Notes: generated by a model from the letters alone, not told the origin. A stretch of 7,378 nt of DNA from Betaproteobacteria bacterium (GCA_020049245.1 JAIFLB010000134.1:1-7378); one strand, 5' to 3'; positions 1 through 6,136 are shown, counted from the first letter of the stretch. Program-made: numbers and translations.

Positions 1-1
1 T

Positions 2-436
2 GTCGATTGCCTGACCGACAACCGGGTGCGCACCGTGGCCGATGTCCGCCATGCGTTCTCGAAATGCGGCGGCAATCTGGGCACCGATGGCTCTGTCGTG
101 TTCCAGTTCAAACACTGCGGCCAGATCATCCTGGCGCCGGGCGCGAACGAAGATCAGGTGATGGATGTGGCGCTGGAAGCCGGCGCCGAGGACGTGATCA
201 GCAATGAAGACGGTTCGATCGAGATCATAACTGCGCCAACCGGTGACTTTGCCACGGTGAAGGAAGCGCTGGAAAAAGCCGGTTTCAAGCCGGCGATGGA
301 CGGCGTGGTGATGAAAGCCCTGAACGAAACCGATGTCGCCGGCGACGACGCGGTCAAGTTCCAGAAAATGCTCGACATGCTGGACGACCTCGACGACGTG
401 CAAGACGTTTACATCTCGGCAATATTGCCGGAATGA
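2..436 (+). CDS. yebC: YebC/PmpR-family protein, C-terminal part
   Basis: Open from the left edge in frame 2, giving 144 residues and a TGA stop at 434-436; the N-terminal ~100 residues lie outside the window. The first visible residues, CLTDNRVRTVADVRHAFSK, match the conserved centre of the YebC family, followed by GGNLG and a compact alpha/beta region rich in Asp and Glu. The C-terminus (MLDMLDDLDDVQDVYISAILP) is the usual family ending. YebC-type proteins are cytoplasmic; they have been described as transcriptional regulators and, more recently, as ribosome-associated factors helping translation of difficult motifs. Which role applies here cannot be read from the sequence. Its position just before ruvC is common in Proteobacteria. 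The 10-nt gap to ruvC suggests cotranscription. Confidence 0.95.
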   Translation, partial: VDCLTDNRVRTVADVRHAFSKCGGNLGTDGSVVFQFKHCGQIILAPGANEDQVMDVALEAGAEDVISNEDGSIEIITAPTGDFATVKEALEKAGFKPAMDGVVMKALNETDVAGDDAVKFQKMLDMLDDLDDVQDVYISAILPE

Positions 437-446
437 GTTTGTCTGC

Positions 447-989
447 GTGAGACTGCTCGGCATCGACCCCGGCCTGCGCATCACCGGCTATGGGGTGATC
501 GACAAGGCTGGCCAGCAGTTGACTTACGTCGCCAGCGGCGTGGTACGCACCGAGACCGGGGAACTCCCCGGCCGCATCAAGATCATTTTCGATGGCGTCA
601 GCGAAGTGTTGGCGCAATTTCGTCCTGATGTCTGCGCAATCGAGAAAGTGTTCGTCAACGTCAATCCGCAATCCACGCTGTTGCTCGGCCAGGCGCGCGG
701 GGCGGCGATCGCGGCGTTGACGGCGGCGGGGCAGCAGGTATTCGAATACACGGCGTTGCAGGTCAAGCAGGCGGTTGTCGGCAACGGCCATGCGGAAAAG
801 GAACAAGTCATGAACATGGTGAAACGACTGTTGAATCTGCCGACTGAACCGCGCGCGGATTCGGCCGATGCGCTGGCCTGCGCGATCTGCCATGCACATG
901 GCGGCATGGGTTTCGGCGGCGACCGGTTCGGCGAACTCGGCAGCAAGATGGCGGTTGGCCGCAGGCGCAAGGCGGGGAGAATGCTATGA
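447..989 (+). CDS. ruvC: Crossover junction endodeoxyribonuclease RuvC
   Basis: RuvC cuts Holliday junctions symmetrically after RuvAB branch migration. The 180-residue product is close to the usual ~173 residues. All four catalytic acidic residues of the RNase H-like fold are present at the positions known from E. coli: D7 (LLGIDPG), E66 (CAIEKVFVN), D138 and D141 (ADSADALACAICHA). The start is GTG at 447, the only start that puts the first Asp at residue 7; the same frame runs further upstream but overlaps yebC with unrelated sequence. Only a weak Shine-Dalgarno sequence (GAG near 435) is visible. The C-terminus is basic (GRRRKAGRML). The stop overlaps the next gene's ATG by four bases (ATGA at 986-989), indicating translational coupling with the prenyltransferase gene. 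Confidence 0.97.
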   Translation: MRLLGIDPGLRITGYGVIDKAGQQLTYVASGVVRTETGELPGRIKIIFDGVSEVLAQFRPDVCAIEKVFVNVNPQSTLLLGQARGAAIAALTAAGQQVFEYTALQVKQAVVGNGHAEKEQVMNMVKRLLNLPTEPRADSADALACAICHAHGGMGFGGDRFGELGSKMAVGRRRKAGRML

Positions 990-1939
990 GCAAGACTGCT
1001 GCCGCCCCGATGGAACCGACGCCATCCACGTTGACGAATCCGGTCAAACGCTATTTGCTGGCAACCCGGCCTGCTTTCCTGACCATCGCGCTGGCAGGTT
1101 GCCTGCTCGGTTTTGCCAGCGCACTGGAAAGCACTTTTTCCTGGCCGCTGGCCTTGCTGACGTTGTTTCTCGCGATCGCCACCCAGGCCGGCGTCAATGT
1201 GTTCAATGATTACTACGATCACCTGAATGGCACCGACGCAGTCAATGTGGATCGCTTGTTTCCGTTCACTGGCGGCTCGCGCTTCATTCAGAACGGCGTC
1301 ATGTCACCGCGCCAGATGCTGGTTTACGCGCTGGTGTTGTTTGGCGCGGTGATCGCCGGTGGTCTATGGCTGATTGGCACGCGCGGCAGCGGCCTGTTCT
1401 GGATCGGTATCGCCGGTTTGTTGATCGGCTGGGCTTATTCCGCGCCACCGTTGAAATTGAACAGTCGCGGCCTCGGCGAAATCTGCGTCGCGGCCGGCTT
1501 TTTGCTGATCGTCGCCGGCGCCGATTTCGTTCAGCGCGGCGCAATGTCGGCTACGCCTTGGCTGATTGGCCTGCCGTATGCGCTGCTGGTGACCAACATT
1601 CTGTACGTTAACCAGTTTCCCGATCGTAACGCCGATCTGCAGGCCGGCAAGCGGCATTGGGTGGCACGACTGGAGCCATCGATTGCAGCACGAGGCTATT
1701 GGCTGATTCTGGCGCTGTCGATGCTGATGCTGGTCTGGCTGGTGGCGAGCGGACGTCTTCCACTGCTGACGCTGGTTTCACTGCTTGCGCTGATTCCCGC
1801 CCTGAAGGCCGGCCAAGTGCTGAGCGCACACGCGGCAGAACCCGCGAAACTGGCGCCGGCGGTGCAGATGACCATCCTCGCCGCGCATCTGCAACCGGTC
1901 CTGCTGTCCGCCGCGCTGGTCTGGACGTTGCTGGCATGA
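986..1939 (+). CDS. UbiA-superfamily prenyltransferase, MenA-like
   Basis: A 317-residue polytopic membrane protein with about eight to nine hydrophobic segments after a ~25-residue soluble N-terminus. Both Asp-rich motifs of the UbiA superfamily, which bind prenyl diphosphate through Mg2+, are visible: NVFNDYYDHLNGTD at residues 71-84 and FPDRNADLQAGK at 211-222. The UbiA-type YSAPPLKL is at 151-158. The NDYYDxxxGTD form resembles 1,4-dihydroxy-2-naphthoate prenyltransferase (MenA) more than 4-hydroxybenzoate prenyltransferase (UbiA), but the second motif (NQFPDRNAD rather than the MenA-like NxxRDxxxD) is divergent, so I do not assign a substrate. The start has a good ribosome-binding site (GGGGAGA, 974-980). 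The gene overlaps ruvC and ruvA by ATGA at both ends and is thus embedded in the ruv operon, although no role in recombination is expected. Confidence 0.9.
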   Translation: MSKTAAAPMEPTPSTLTNPVKRYLLATRPAFLTIALAGCLLGFASALESTFSWPLALLTLFLAIATQAGVNVFNDYYDHLNGTDAVNVDRLFPFTGGSRFIQNGVMSPRQMLVYALVLFGAVIAGGLWLIGTRGSGLFWIGIAGLLIGWAYSAPPLKLNSRGLGEICVAAGFLLIVAGADFVQRGAMSATPWLIGLPYALLVTNILYVNQFPDRNADLQAGKRHWVARLEPSIAARGYWLILALSMLMLVWLVASGRLPLLTLVSLLALIPALKAGQVLSAHAAEPAKLAPAVQMTILAAHLQPVLLSAALVWTLLA

Positions 1940-2517
1940 TCGGCCGCCTGACCGGTACGTTGCTGGAGAAATTGCCGCCGCAAGTGTTGCTGGATGTTGG
2001 CGGTGTCGGCTATGAACTCGATGTGCCGATGAGCAGTTTCTACAACCTGCCGGCGGTTGGCGAGCGCGTCACGCTGGTGACGCATTTCGTCGTGCGCGAG
2101 GATGCGCAGCAACTGTATGGATTCCTCAGCCAGAAGGAGCGTGTGGCGTTTCGCGAATTGATCCGGATTTCCGGCGTCGGCCCGAAGCTGGCTTTATCCG
2201 TGTTGTCCGGCATGAGCGCCGACGAGTTGGCGCAGTGCATCGTCATGCAGGACGCCGGCCAATTGACCCGCGTGCCGGGCATCGGCAAGAAAACCGCAGA
2301 ACGCTTGCTGCTCGAATTGAAAGGCCGCCTGGCCGATGCGTTGCCGCAAGTGGGCGTTGTTTCGGTGAGTGCCGGCGTCACCCACGACGCCCTCGGCGCG
2401 CTGCTGGCGCTGGGCTATTCCGACAAGGAAGCGGTGCCGGTGCTGAAGCAGTTGCCGGAAGGCTTGAGCCTGGAAGAATCGATTCGGCAAGCGTTGAAAA
2501 TGCTGGCGAAAAAATAG
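1936..2517 (+). CDS. ruvA: Holliday junction branch migration protein RuvA
   Basis: RuvA binds four-way junctions as a tetramer and loads the RuvB helicase. The product has 193 residues (E. coli 203). Domain I (about 1-64) starts with the conserved MIGRLTG and carries the acidic pin E55-D56 (VREDAQ), which helps hold the junction open. Domain II has two helix-hairpin-helix motifs: ISGVGPKLAL at residues 78-87 and VPGIGKKTAERLL at 113-125. Domain III (about 145-193), with LGYSDKEA and a final amphipathic helix, is the RuvB-contacting part. The start ATG overlaps the upstream gene's stop (ATGA 1936-1939) with no clear Shine-Dalgarno sequence, so translation is probably coupled. RuvB normally follows at once; here a toxin-antitoxin module intervenes. 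Confidence 0.97.
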   Translation: MIGRLTGTLLEKLPPQVLLDVGGVGYELDVPMSSFYNLPAVGERVTLVTHFVVREDAQQLYGFLSQKERVAFRELIRISGVGPKLALSVLSGMSADELAQCIVMQDAGQLTRVPGIGKKTAERLLLELKGRLADALPQVGVVSVSAGVTHDALGALLALGYSDKEAVPVLKQLPEGLSLEESIRQALKMLAKK

Positions 2518-2534
2518 CACTGCTAAATCAATAG

Positions 2535-2560
2535 TTTGCACTTCCTTTCCAAAGTGTAAA
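2535..2560. repeat. Inverted repeat after ruvA
   Basis: TTTGCACTT (2535-2543) and AAGTGTAAA (2552-2560) pair over nine positions, with one G-U pair in RNA, around an 8-nt loop. No T-run follows, so it is a poor rho-independent terminator. It lies 18 bp after the ruvA stop and could mark the old ruvA 3' end, weaken readthrough, or be an upstream operator, since TTGCAC and GTGTAA echo the repeat at 2585-2613. The function is inferred only. Confidence 0.35.
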
Positions 2561-2584
2561 AATTTCCGACACATTGCGCTTAGA

Positions 2585-2613
2585 CCCGTGTTGCACATAT
2601 CCCGTGTTACACT
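2585..2613 (+). promoter_or_regulatory. Tandem operator-like repeat upstream of the toxin-antitoxin pair
   Basis: Two 13-nt direct repeats, CCCGTGTTGCACA (2585-2597) and CCCGTGTTACACT (2601-2613), match at 11 of 13 positions with a 16-bp period. Each contains a palindromic core, GTGTTRCAC. Ribbon-helix-helix antitoxins typically bind such paired short palindromes in their own promoter, so this is a likely autoregulatory site. A possible sigma70 promoter overlaps it: TTGCAC (2591-2596), 17 bp, then GATTAC (2614-2619). The -10 match is weak, so the promoter position is uncertain. Confidence 0.5.
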
Positions 2614-2631
2614 GATTACAGTTTCAATCCC

Positions 2632-2635
2632 GGAG
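2632..2635 (+). promoter_or_regulatory. Ribosome-binding site of the antitoxin gene
   Basis: GGAG ends 7 nt before the ATG at 2643. It supports that start and independent translation of the module rather than coupling to ruvA. Confidence 0.6.
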
Positions 2636-2642
2636 CCTTGCC

Positions 2643-3008
2643 ATGGCCAACCTCACCCTCAGCATTGACGATGACCTGCTCAAGCAAAGCCGCTTGTATG
2701 CCGTACAACACGACACCTCGGTGAACGCCATGGTGCGTGAATATCTGGAAGGTTTGGTCACCAAAAGCAAAGACGCGGAACAGGCTGAGCGCGCCAAGTT
2801 GGTGGAGGAAATGAATCGTCTGTGTGACCGGGCTGCTCAACTTGCGCAAGTGCCTGAGAACTACACCTGGCGTCGCGAAGATGCTTATGAAGATCGGATG
2901 TCGTGGATACCAATGTATTGGTGTATCGACTTGACGCCAAAGCGCCGGCGAAGCAGCAGCGGGCCATATCTTTGTCGGCCGCGCTCTTCCAAAGCAACGA
3001 GGCGGTGA
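2643..3008 (+). CDS. vapB: Ribbon-helix-helix antitoxin (VapB-like)
   Basis: The N-terminus (MANLTLSIDDDLLKQSRLYA, then TSVNAMVREYLEGLV up to about residue 40) is a ribbon-helix-helix DNA-binding domain: a short beta strand followed by two helices. A charged helical region (about 41-70) and the segment PENYTWRREDAYEDR (71-85) follow, typical of the part of such antitoxins that wraps the cognate PIN toxin. The frame does not stop there: it runs 106 nt into the toxin gene in another frame, adding about 35 residues rich in Arg, Ser and Pro (LTPKRRRSSSG) to a total of 121. Family members usually end near the EDR segment, so the tail may be accidental overlap, a real extension or the result of a small indel. 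Together with the next gene it forms a type II toxin-antitoxin pair: it should repress its own promoter and neutralise the toxin. Confidence 0.85.
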   Translation: MANLTLSIDDDLLKQSRLYAVQHDTSVNAMVREYLEGLVTKSKDAEQAERAKLVEEMNRLCDRAAQLAQVPENYTWRREDAYEDRMSWIPMYWCIDLTPKRRRSSSGPYLCRPRSSKATRR

Positions 3009-3304
3009 TCAGTACCCAGGTGCTACAAGAGTTTTACAACGTCGCGACTGGCAAGCTGCGCGTGCCTTCTGAGGTGGTGGAAGGCATTGCGCGCACGTTT
3101 GTCATGGGGCGCGTAGTGCAGGTTGCGCCGCTCATCATCTTTGCCGCCATGCAGCGCCACGTCAGCGGCCATTTTTCCTTCTGGGATGCGCTCATCGTGG
3201 AAGCCGCGCTGTCTGCCGGTTGCAAAACCTTGTATTCGGAAGATATGCAACATGGCCTGGTGCTGGATGGGATGACGATTGAAAACCCTTTCCTGGGCTT
3301 GTGA
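2903..3304 (+). CDS. vapC: PIN-domain ribonuclease toxin (VapC-like)
   Basis: A 133-residue PIN-domain protein, the usual VapC length. The metal-binding acidic residues are present: D2 in VDTNVLVYRLD, E43 in VISTQVLQEFYNV, D95 in HFSFWDALIVEAA, and E113/D114 in TLYSEDMQHG. VapC-type toxins are Mg2+-dependent RNases that cut tRNA or rRNA and stop growth when their antitoxin is lost; the target here cannot be predicted. In this frame there is a stop at 2888-2890, and GTG at 2903 is the first usable start, leaving only one residue before the first catalytic Asp. An ATG at 2898 is in the antitoxin frame and cannot serve. The intact catalytic set suggests a functional toxin. The TGA at 3302-3304 lies 2 nt before the ruvB ATG. 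Confidence 0.88.
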   Translation: MDTNVLVYRLDAKAPAKQQRAISLSAALFQSNEAVISTQVLQEFYNVATGKLRVPSEVVEGIARTFVMGRVVQVAPLIIFAAMQRHVSGHFSFWDALIVEAALSAGCKTLYSEDMQHGLVLDGMTIENPFLGL

Positions 3305-3306
3305 CC

Positions 3307-4356
3307 ATGCTTGAACCCGACCGCTTGATCCCCGACCGCCTGATCACGCCCGTCCCGGCTTCGCGCGAGGAAGAAGCCTTCGAACGCGCGTTGCGGCCGC
3401 AACGTCTGGCGGAATACGTCGGCCAGGCACGGGCGCGCGAGCAGCTCGATATCTTCATCACGGCAGCCAAGAATCGTGGCGAGGCGCTTGACCATGTTTT
3501 GCTGTTCGGCCCGCCGGGTCTGGGCAAGACGACGCTGGCGCACATCATTTCTCGCGAGATGGGGGTCAATCTACGCTCGACTTCCGGGCCGGTGCTGGAA
3601 CGCGCCGGCGATCTGGCGGCGTTGCTGACCAATCTGGAACCGAACGATGTGCTGTTCATCGACGAAATTCATCGCTTGAGTCCGGTGGTCGAGGAAATTC
3701 TTTATCCGGCGCTGGAGGATTACCAGCTCGACATCATGATCGGCGAAGGTCCGGCGGCACGTTCGGTGAAGCTGGATCTGCCGCCATTCACACTGATCGG
3801 CGCCACCACCCGAGCCGGCATGCTGACCAATCCGCTGCGCGATCGCTTCGGTATCGTCGCGCGTCTGGAGTTCTACACGCCGGAAGAACTGGCGTTCATC
3901 GTCGCGCGTTCGGCGCGCTTGCTCGGCGTCGATACTTCGGAAGAAGGCGCCGTGGAAATCGCCCGTCGTTCACGCGGCACACCGCGCATCGCCAACCGTT
4001 TGCTGCGTCGGGTGCGTGATTACGCCGAGGTCAAGGCCGCCGGCAAGGTCGATGCGCCGGTCGCCGATGCAGCCTTGAAGATGCTGGAAGTCGATAGCGT
4101 CGGGCTCGATGTGATGGACCGAAAACTGCTGTCGGCGATGCTGGAAAAATTTGCCGGCGGTCCAGTCGGCCTGGAAAACCTGGCGGCGGCGATCGGTGAG
4201 GCGGCGGATACCATCGAGGACGTGCTGGAGCCGTACCTGATCCAGCAAGGTTTCCTCGCCCGCACGCCACGCGGTCGCGTCGCGCAACCGCTGGCCTGGC
4301 GACATTTCGGCTTCATCCAACCCGGTAGTGTGGCTGCCGAAGCCGATCTCTTTTAA
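3307..4356 (+). CDS. ruvB: Holliday junction branch migration helicase RuvB
   Basis: RuvB is the hexameric AAA+ motor that drives branch migration on DNA arms held by RuvA. The product has 349 residues (E. coli 336). Walker A is GPPGLGKTT (residues 68-76), Walker B is VLFIDEIH (115-122), sensor 1 is GATTRAG (165-171), the arginine-finger region is NPLRDRFG, and sensor 2 is GTPRIANRLLRR (224-235). A winged-helix DNA-binding domain ends in YLIQQGFLARTPRGR (310-324). ATG 3307 gives the usual MLEPDRLI start; GTG at 3301 would add only two residues. No good Shine-Dalgarno sequence is visible. The start is 2 nt after the toxin stop, so ruvB may now depend on readthrough from the toxin-antitoxin transcript or on translational coupling to the toxin gene. 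Confidence 0.97.
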   Translation: MLEPDRLIPDRLITPVPASREEEAFERALRPQRLAEYVGQARAREQLDIFITAAKNRGEALDHVLLFGPPGLGKTTLAHIISREMGVNLRSTSGPVLERAGDLAALLTNLEPNDVLFIDEIHRLSPVVEEILYPALEDYQLDIMIGEGPAARSVKLDLPPFTLIGATTRAGMLTNPLRDRFGIVARLEFYTPEELAFIVARSARLLGVDTSEEGAVEIARRSRGTPRIANRLLRRVRDYAEVKAAGKVDAPVADAALKMLEVDSVGLDVMDRKLLSAMLEKFAGGPVGLENLAAAIGEAADTIEDVLEPYLIQQGFLARTPRGRVAQPLAWRHFGFIQPGSVAAEADLF

Positions 4357-4413
4357 CCTGGTGGGCCAATCTGGTTGGTCGCCAATCGATATTGACCTAC
4401 CTAATTTCCGTTT

Positions 4414-4842
4414 ATGCGCGCAGACCAGAAACCTCACCTGCAAATATTCAATTGGCCGATTCGGGTCTATTGGGAAGACACCGATGCCGGCGGCGTCGTG
4501 TATTACGCCAACTATCTGAAATTTCTCGAACGCGCGCGTACCGAATGGTTATCACATTTGGGACTGGAACAGGATCAGCTTGCGCGCGATGCCGGCGTGG
4601 TTTTCGTGGTGCGAAGGGTGGAAGCGGATTACCTGCTGCCGGCGAAATTCAATGATCGCCTCGGCGTGCGCTGCGAACTTGCCGAATTGGGCGGTGCCAG
4701 TTTGAGCATGCATCAGCAGGTACTGCGCGACGAACATTTGCTGATGCAAGCCCGGGTCAAAATCGTTTGCGTGCAACAGAGCAGTTTTCGCCCCGTTAGA
4801 ATGCCGGACATTGTGAGTCAAGCATTCGGAGCCCTGATCTGA
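4414..4842 (+). CDS. ybgC: Acyl-CoA thioesterase YbgC of the Tol-Pal operon
   Basis: A 142-residue hot-dog-fold thioesterase. The family signature VYWEDTDAGGVVYYANYLKFLERARTEWL occupies residues 18-46; D24 corresponds to the catalytic Asp (D18 in E. coli YbgC). The residue after VVY is Tyr instead of the His found in E. coli, a substitution I believe is common in relatives. Family members hydrolyse acyl-CoA thioesters, and E. coli YbgC has been linked to phospholipid metabolism near the Tol complex; the substrate here is unknown. The gene follows ruvB after 57 nt. No Shine-Dalgarno sequence is evident before the ATG. Its stop and the tolQ start share one base (TGATG at 4840-4844), typical of coupled tol operon genes. 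Confidence 0.94.
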   Translation: MRADQKPHLQIFNWPIRVYWEDTDAGGVVYYANYLKFLERARTEWLSHLGLEQDQLARDAGVVFVVRRVEADYLLPAKFNDRLGVRCELAELGGASLSMHQQVLRDEHLLMQARVKIVCVQQSSFRPVRMPDIVSQAFGALI

Positions 4843-5476
4843 TGGATATCGCCCTGAGCCAGGAGAAAGGTGTGTTGGTGTTGTTGTTGTTTGCTTCAGT
4901 TGCATCGTGGTGGCTGATCTTCGAGAAGATTTTCACACTGCGTCGCGAACGTCTGCAGGCCGAAGTGTTCGAACGCGAATTCTGGGGCGGCGGCCATACC
5001 GAGATCGTCAAGCGCGCCGATGAGGAAGATCGCCGCAGCAGCCTGGAAGAAGTGTTTCGTGCCGGCTGGCGTGAATTCCGCAGTAAACGAAAATTGAATG
5101 TCGCGCCGCAGACGGTGATCGAAAGCGCGCGTCGTGCGATGCGGGCGGCCTATCAGCGTGAAATGGATCAGGTTGAATCGTATCTGCCGTTTCTCGCCAC
5201 GGTCGGCTCGGTTTCACCCTACATCGGCCTGTTCGGCACCGTCTGGGGCATCATGAACGCGTTCCGTGGCTTGTCGAATGTGGCGCAGGCCACATTGGCG
5301 CAGGTTGCGCCGGGCATCGCCGAAGCATTGATCGCCACTGCCATCGGCCTGTTTGCCGCGATTCCGGCGGTGATTGCCTACAACCGCTTCACCCACGACA
5401 TCGATCGCCTGGCCAGTCGCTACGACATCTTCATGGAGGAGTTTTCCAACATCCTGCAACAGGAGATGGGACGCAC

Positions 5477-5480
<4 letters not shown>
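4842..5480 (+). CDS. tolQ: Tol-Pal system proton channel subunit TolQ
   Basis: TolQ is an inner-membrane protein of the MotA/TolQ/ExbB family that forms, with TolR, a proton-driven motor. The product has 212 residues against about 225-230 usual. The first membrane segment lies at about residues 10-27 (GVLVLLLFASVASWW), followed by a cytoplasmic domain with RRAMRAAYQREMDQVESYLPFL. Two more membrane segments carry GSVSPYIGLFGTVWGIM and APGIAEALIATAIGLFAAIPAV, the conserved channel helices. The C-terminus (FMEEFSNILQQEM) is family-typical. CGGAG (4827-4831) is an acceptable ribosome-binding site. No ATG, GTG or TTG occurs in frame between the upstream stop (4797-4799) and ATG 4842, so the N-terminus lacks roughly ten residues that precede the first membrane segment in relatives. 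The stop overlaps tolR by ATGA. Confidence 0.96.
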
Positions 5481-5896
<416 letters not shown>

Positions 5897-5897
5897 T

Positions 5898-5915
5898 CCT
5901 TGAATCCTCTGTTGA
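5898..5915 (+). repeat. Left terminal inverted repeat of the element
   Basis: CCTTGAATCCTCTGTTGA matches the reverse complement of 6114-6131 at all 18 positions. The match extends two bases outward (AT) only because the ATGAT target starts and ends with AT. Confidence 0.85.
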
Positions 5916-6033
5916 ACGCGTTCGAGTGCGGCCCTGCCAGGTCGGCTGGCAAGGAGCGACGACGCGCGTGGCCGCTCCCCGCAAGGAGGAGCAACGCGGC
6001 CAGACGGCCTGGCAGGGCCGCAATCGGACGCGT
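5916..6033. repeat. Long imperfect hairpin inside the element
   Basis: Positions 5916-5950 pair with 5999-6033. The outer 26 positions (5916-5941 with 6008-6033) match at 24, and the next nine (5942-5950 with 5999-6007) match at seven. In RNA this is a 35-bp stem with 31 Watson-Crick pairs, two G-U pairs and two G-A mismatches, and a 48-nt loop. The loop itself can form a smaller stem, GGAGCG (5953-5958) with CGCTCC (5973-5978). Transcribed in the tol mRNA it should fold strongly between tolR and tolA. Confidence 0.8.
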
Positions 6034-6113
6034 AGCGGGGTCGCCCAATTGGTGAGCCTGATCGAAGGCGCTAACGCTTGTATTCAAGGGACATCTCGAG
6101 GGCTGAGAAGCGG

Positions 6114-6131
6114 TCAACAGAGGATTCAAGG
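6114..6131 (-). repeat. Right terminal inverted repeat of the element
   Basis: TCAACAGAGGATTCAAGG is the exact reverse complement of the left terminus at 5898-5915. It directly abuts the tolA ATG and supplies its ribosome-binding site. Confidence 0.85.
6119..6124 (+). promoter_or_regulatory. Element-borne ribosome-binding site for tolA
   Basis: AGAGGA lies in the right terminal inverted repeat, 7 nt before the tolA ATG at 6132. The inferred pre-insertion junction (the tolR end GGTGCAGCC next to ATG) has no such motif, so the insertion probably gave tolA a new translation start signal. Confidence 0.55.
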
Positions 6132-6136
6132 ATGAT
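6132..6136. repeat. Right target-site duplication, ATGAT
   Basis: Exact copy of 5893-5897 directly after the right end of the element. It contains the tolA start codon, so tolA keeps its ATG. Confidence 0.75.

Larger units (their letters stand above)
5898..6131. mobile_element. 234-bp MITE-like element inserted at the tolR/tolA junction
   Basis: The element begins with CCTTGAATCCTCTGTTGA (5898-5915) and ends with the exact reverse complement (6114-6131). These 18-bp perfect terminal inverted repeats are flanked by the 5-bp direct repeat ATGAT. It encodes no transposase, so it would have been moved in trans. Inside the left terminus, a second inverted repeat (5916-5950 with 5999-6033) forms a long hairpin stem. 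The segment 6034-6113 is unpaired and contains ATTCAAGG (6082-6089), a fragment of the terminal repeat also found at 6124-6131. A CCT terminus plus a 5-bp duplication is compatible with IS1380-family transposases, but this is a guess from end sequence only. Excising the element and one ATGAT restores a 4-base tolR/tolA overlap. Confidence 0.8.

Noticed and set aside
354..1222. Minus-strand open frames opposite ruvC and the start of the prenyltransferase gene
   Set aside because: RuvC has all catalytic residues on the + strand; the reverse frames show no family features.
1657..1935. Upstream extension of the ruvA frame into the prenyltransferase gene
   Set aside because: The RuvA family starts with MIGRLTG at 1936, which places the acidic pin at residues 55-56; upstream residues are unrelated to the family.
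2643..3304. A fused antitoxin-toxin protein
   Set aside because: The antitoxin frame (2643) and the toxin frame (2903) differ, so the sequence as given encodes two separate products.
3301..3306. GTG at 3301 as the ruvB start
   Set aside because: It overlaps the toxin stop and would add only Val-Thr; ATG 3307 gives the usual start. The choice has no effect on the function call.
4357..4413. Promoter before ybgC in the ruvB-ybgC gap
   Set aside because: TTGGTC (4375-4380) and CCTAAT (4400-4405) are only weak matches with 19-bp spacing; not enough to call.
6078..6131. TTG at 6078 as an earlier start for tolA
   Set aside because: The extra 18 residues come from the inserted element. ATG 6132 has a good ribosome-binding site and a normal TolA N-terminus.
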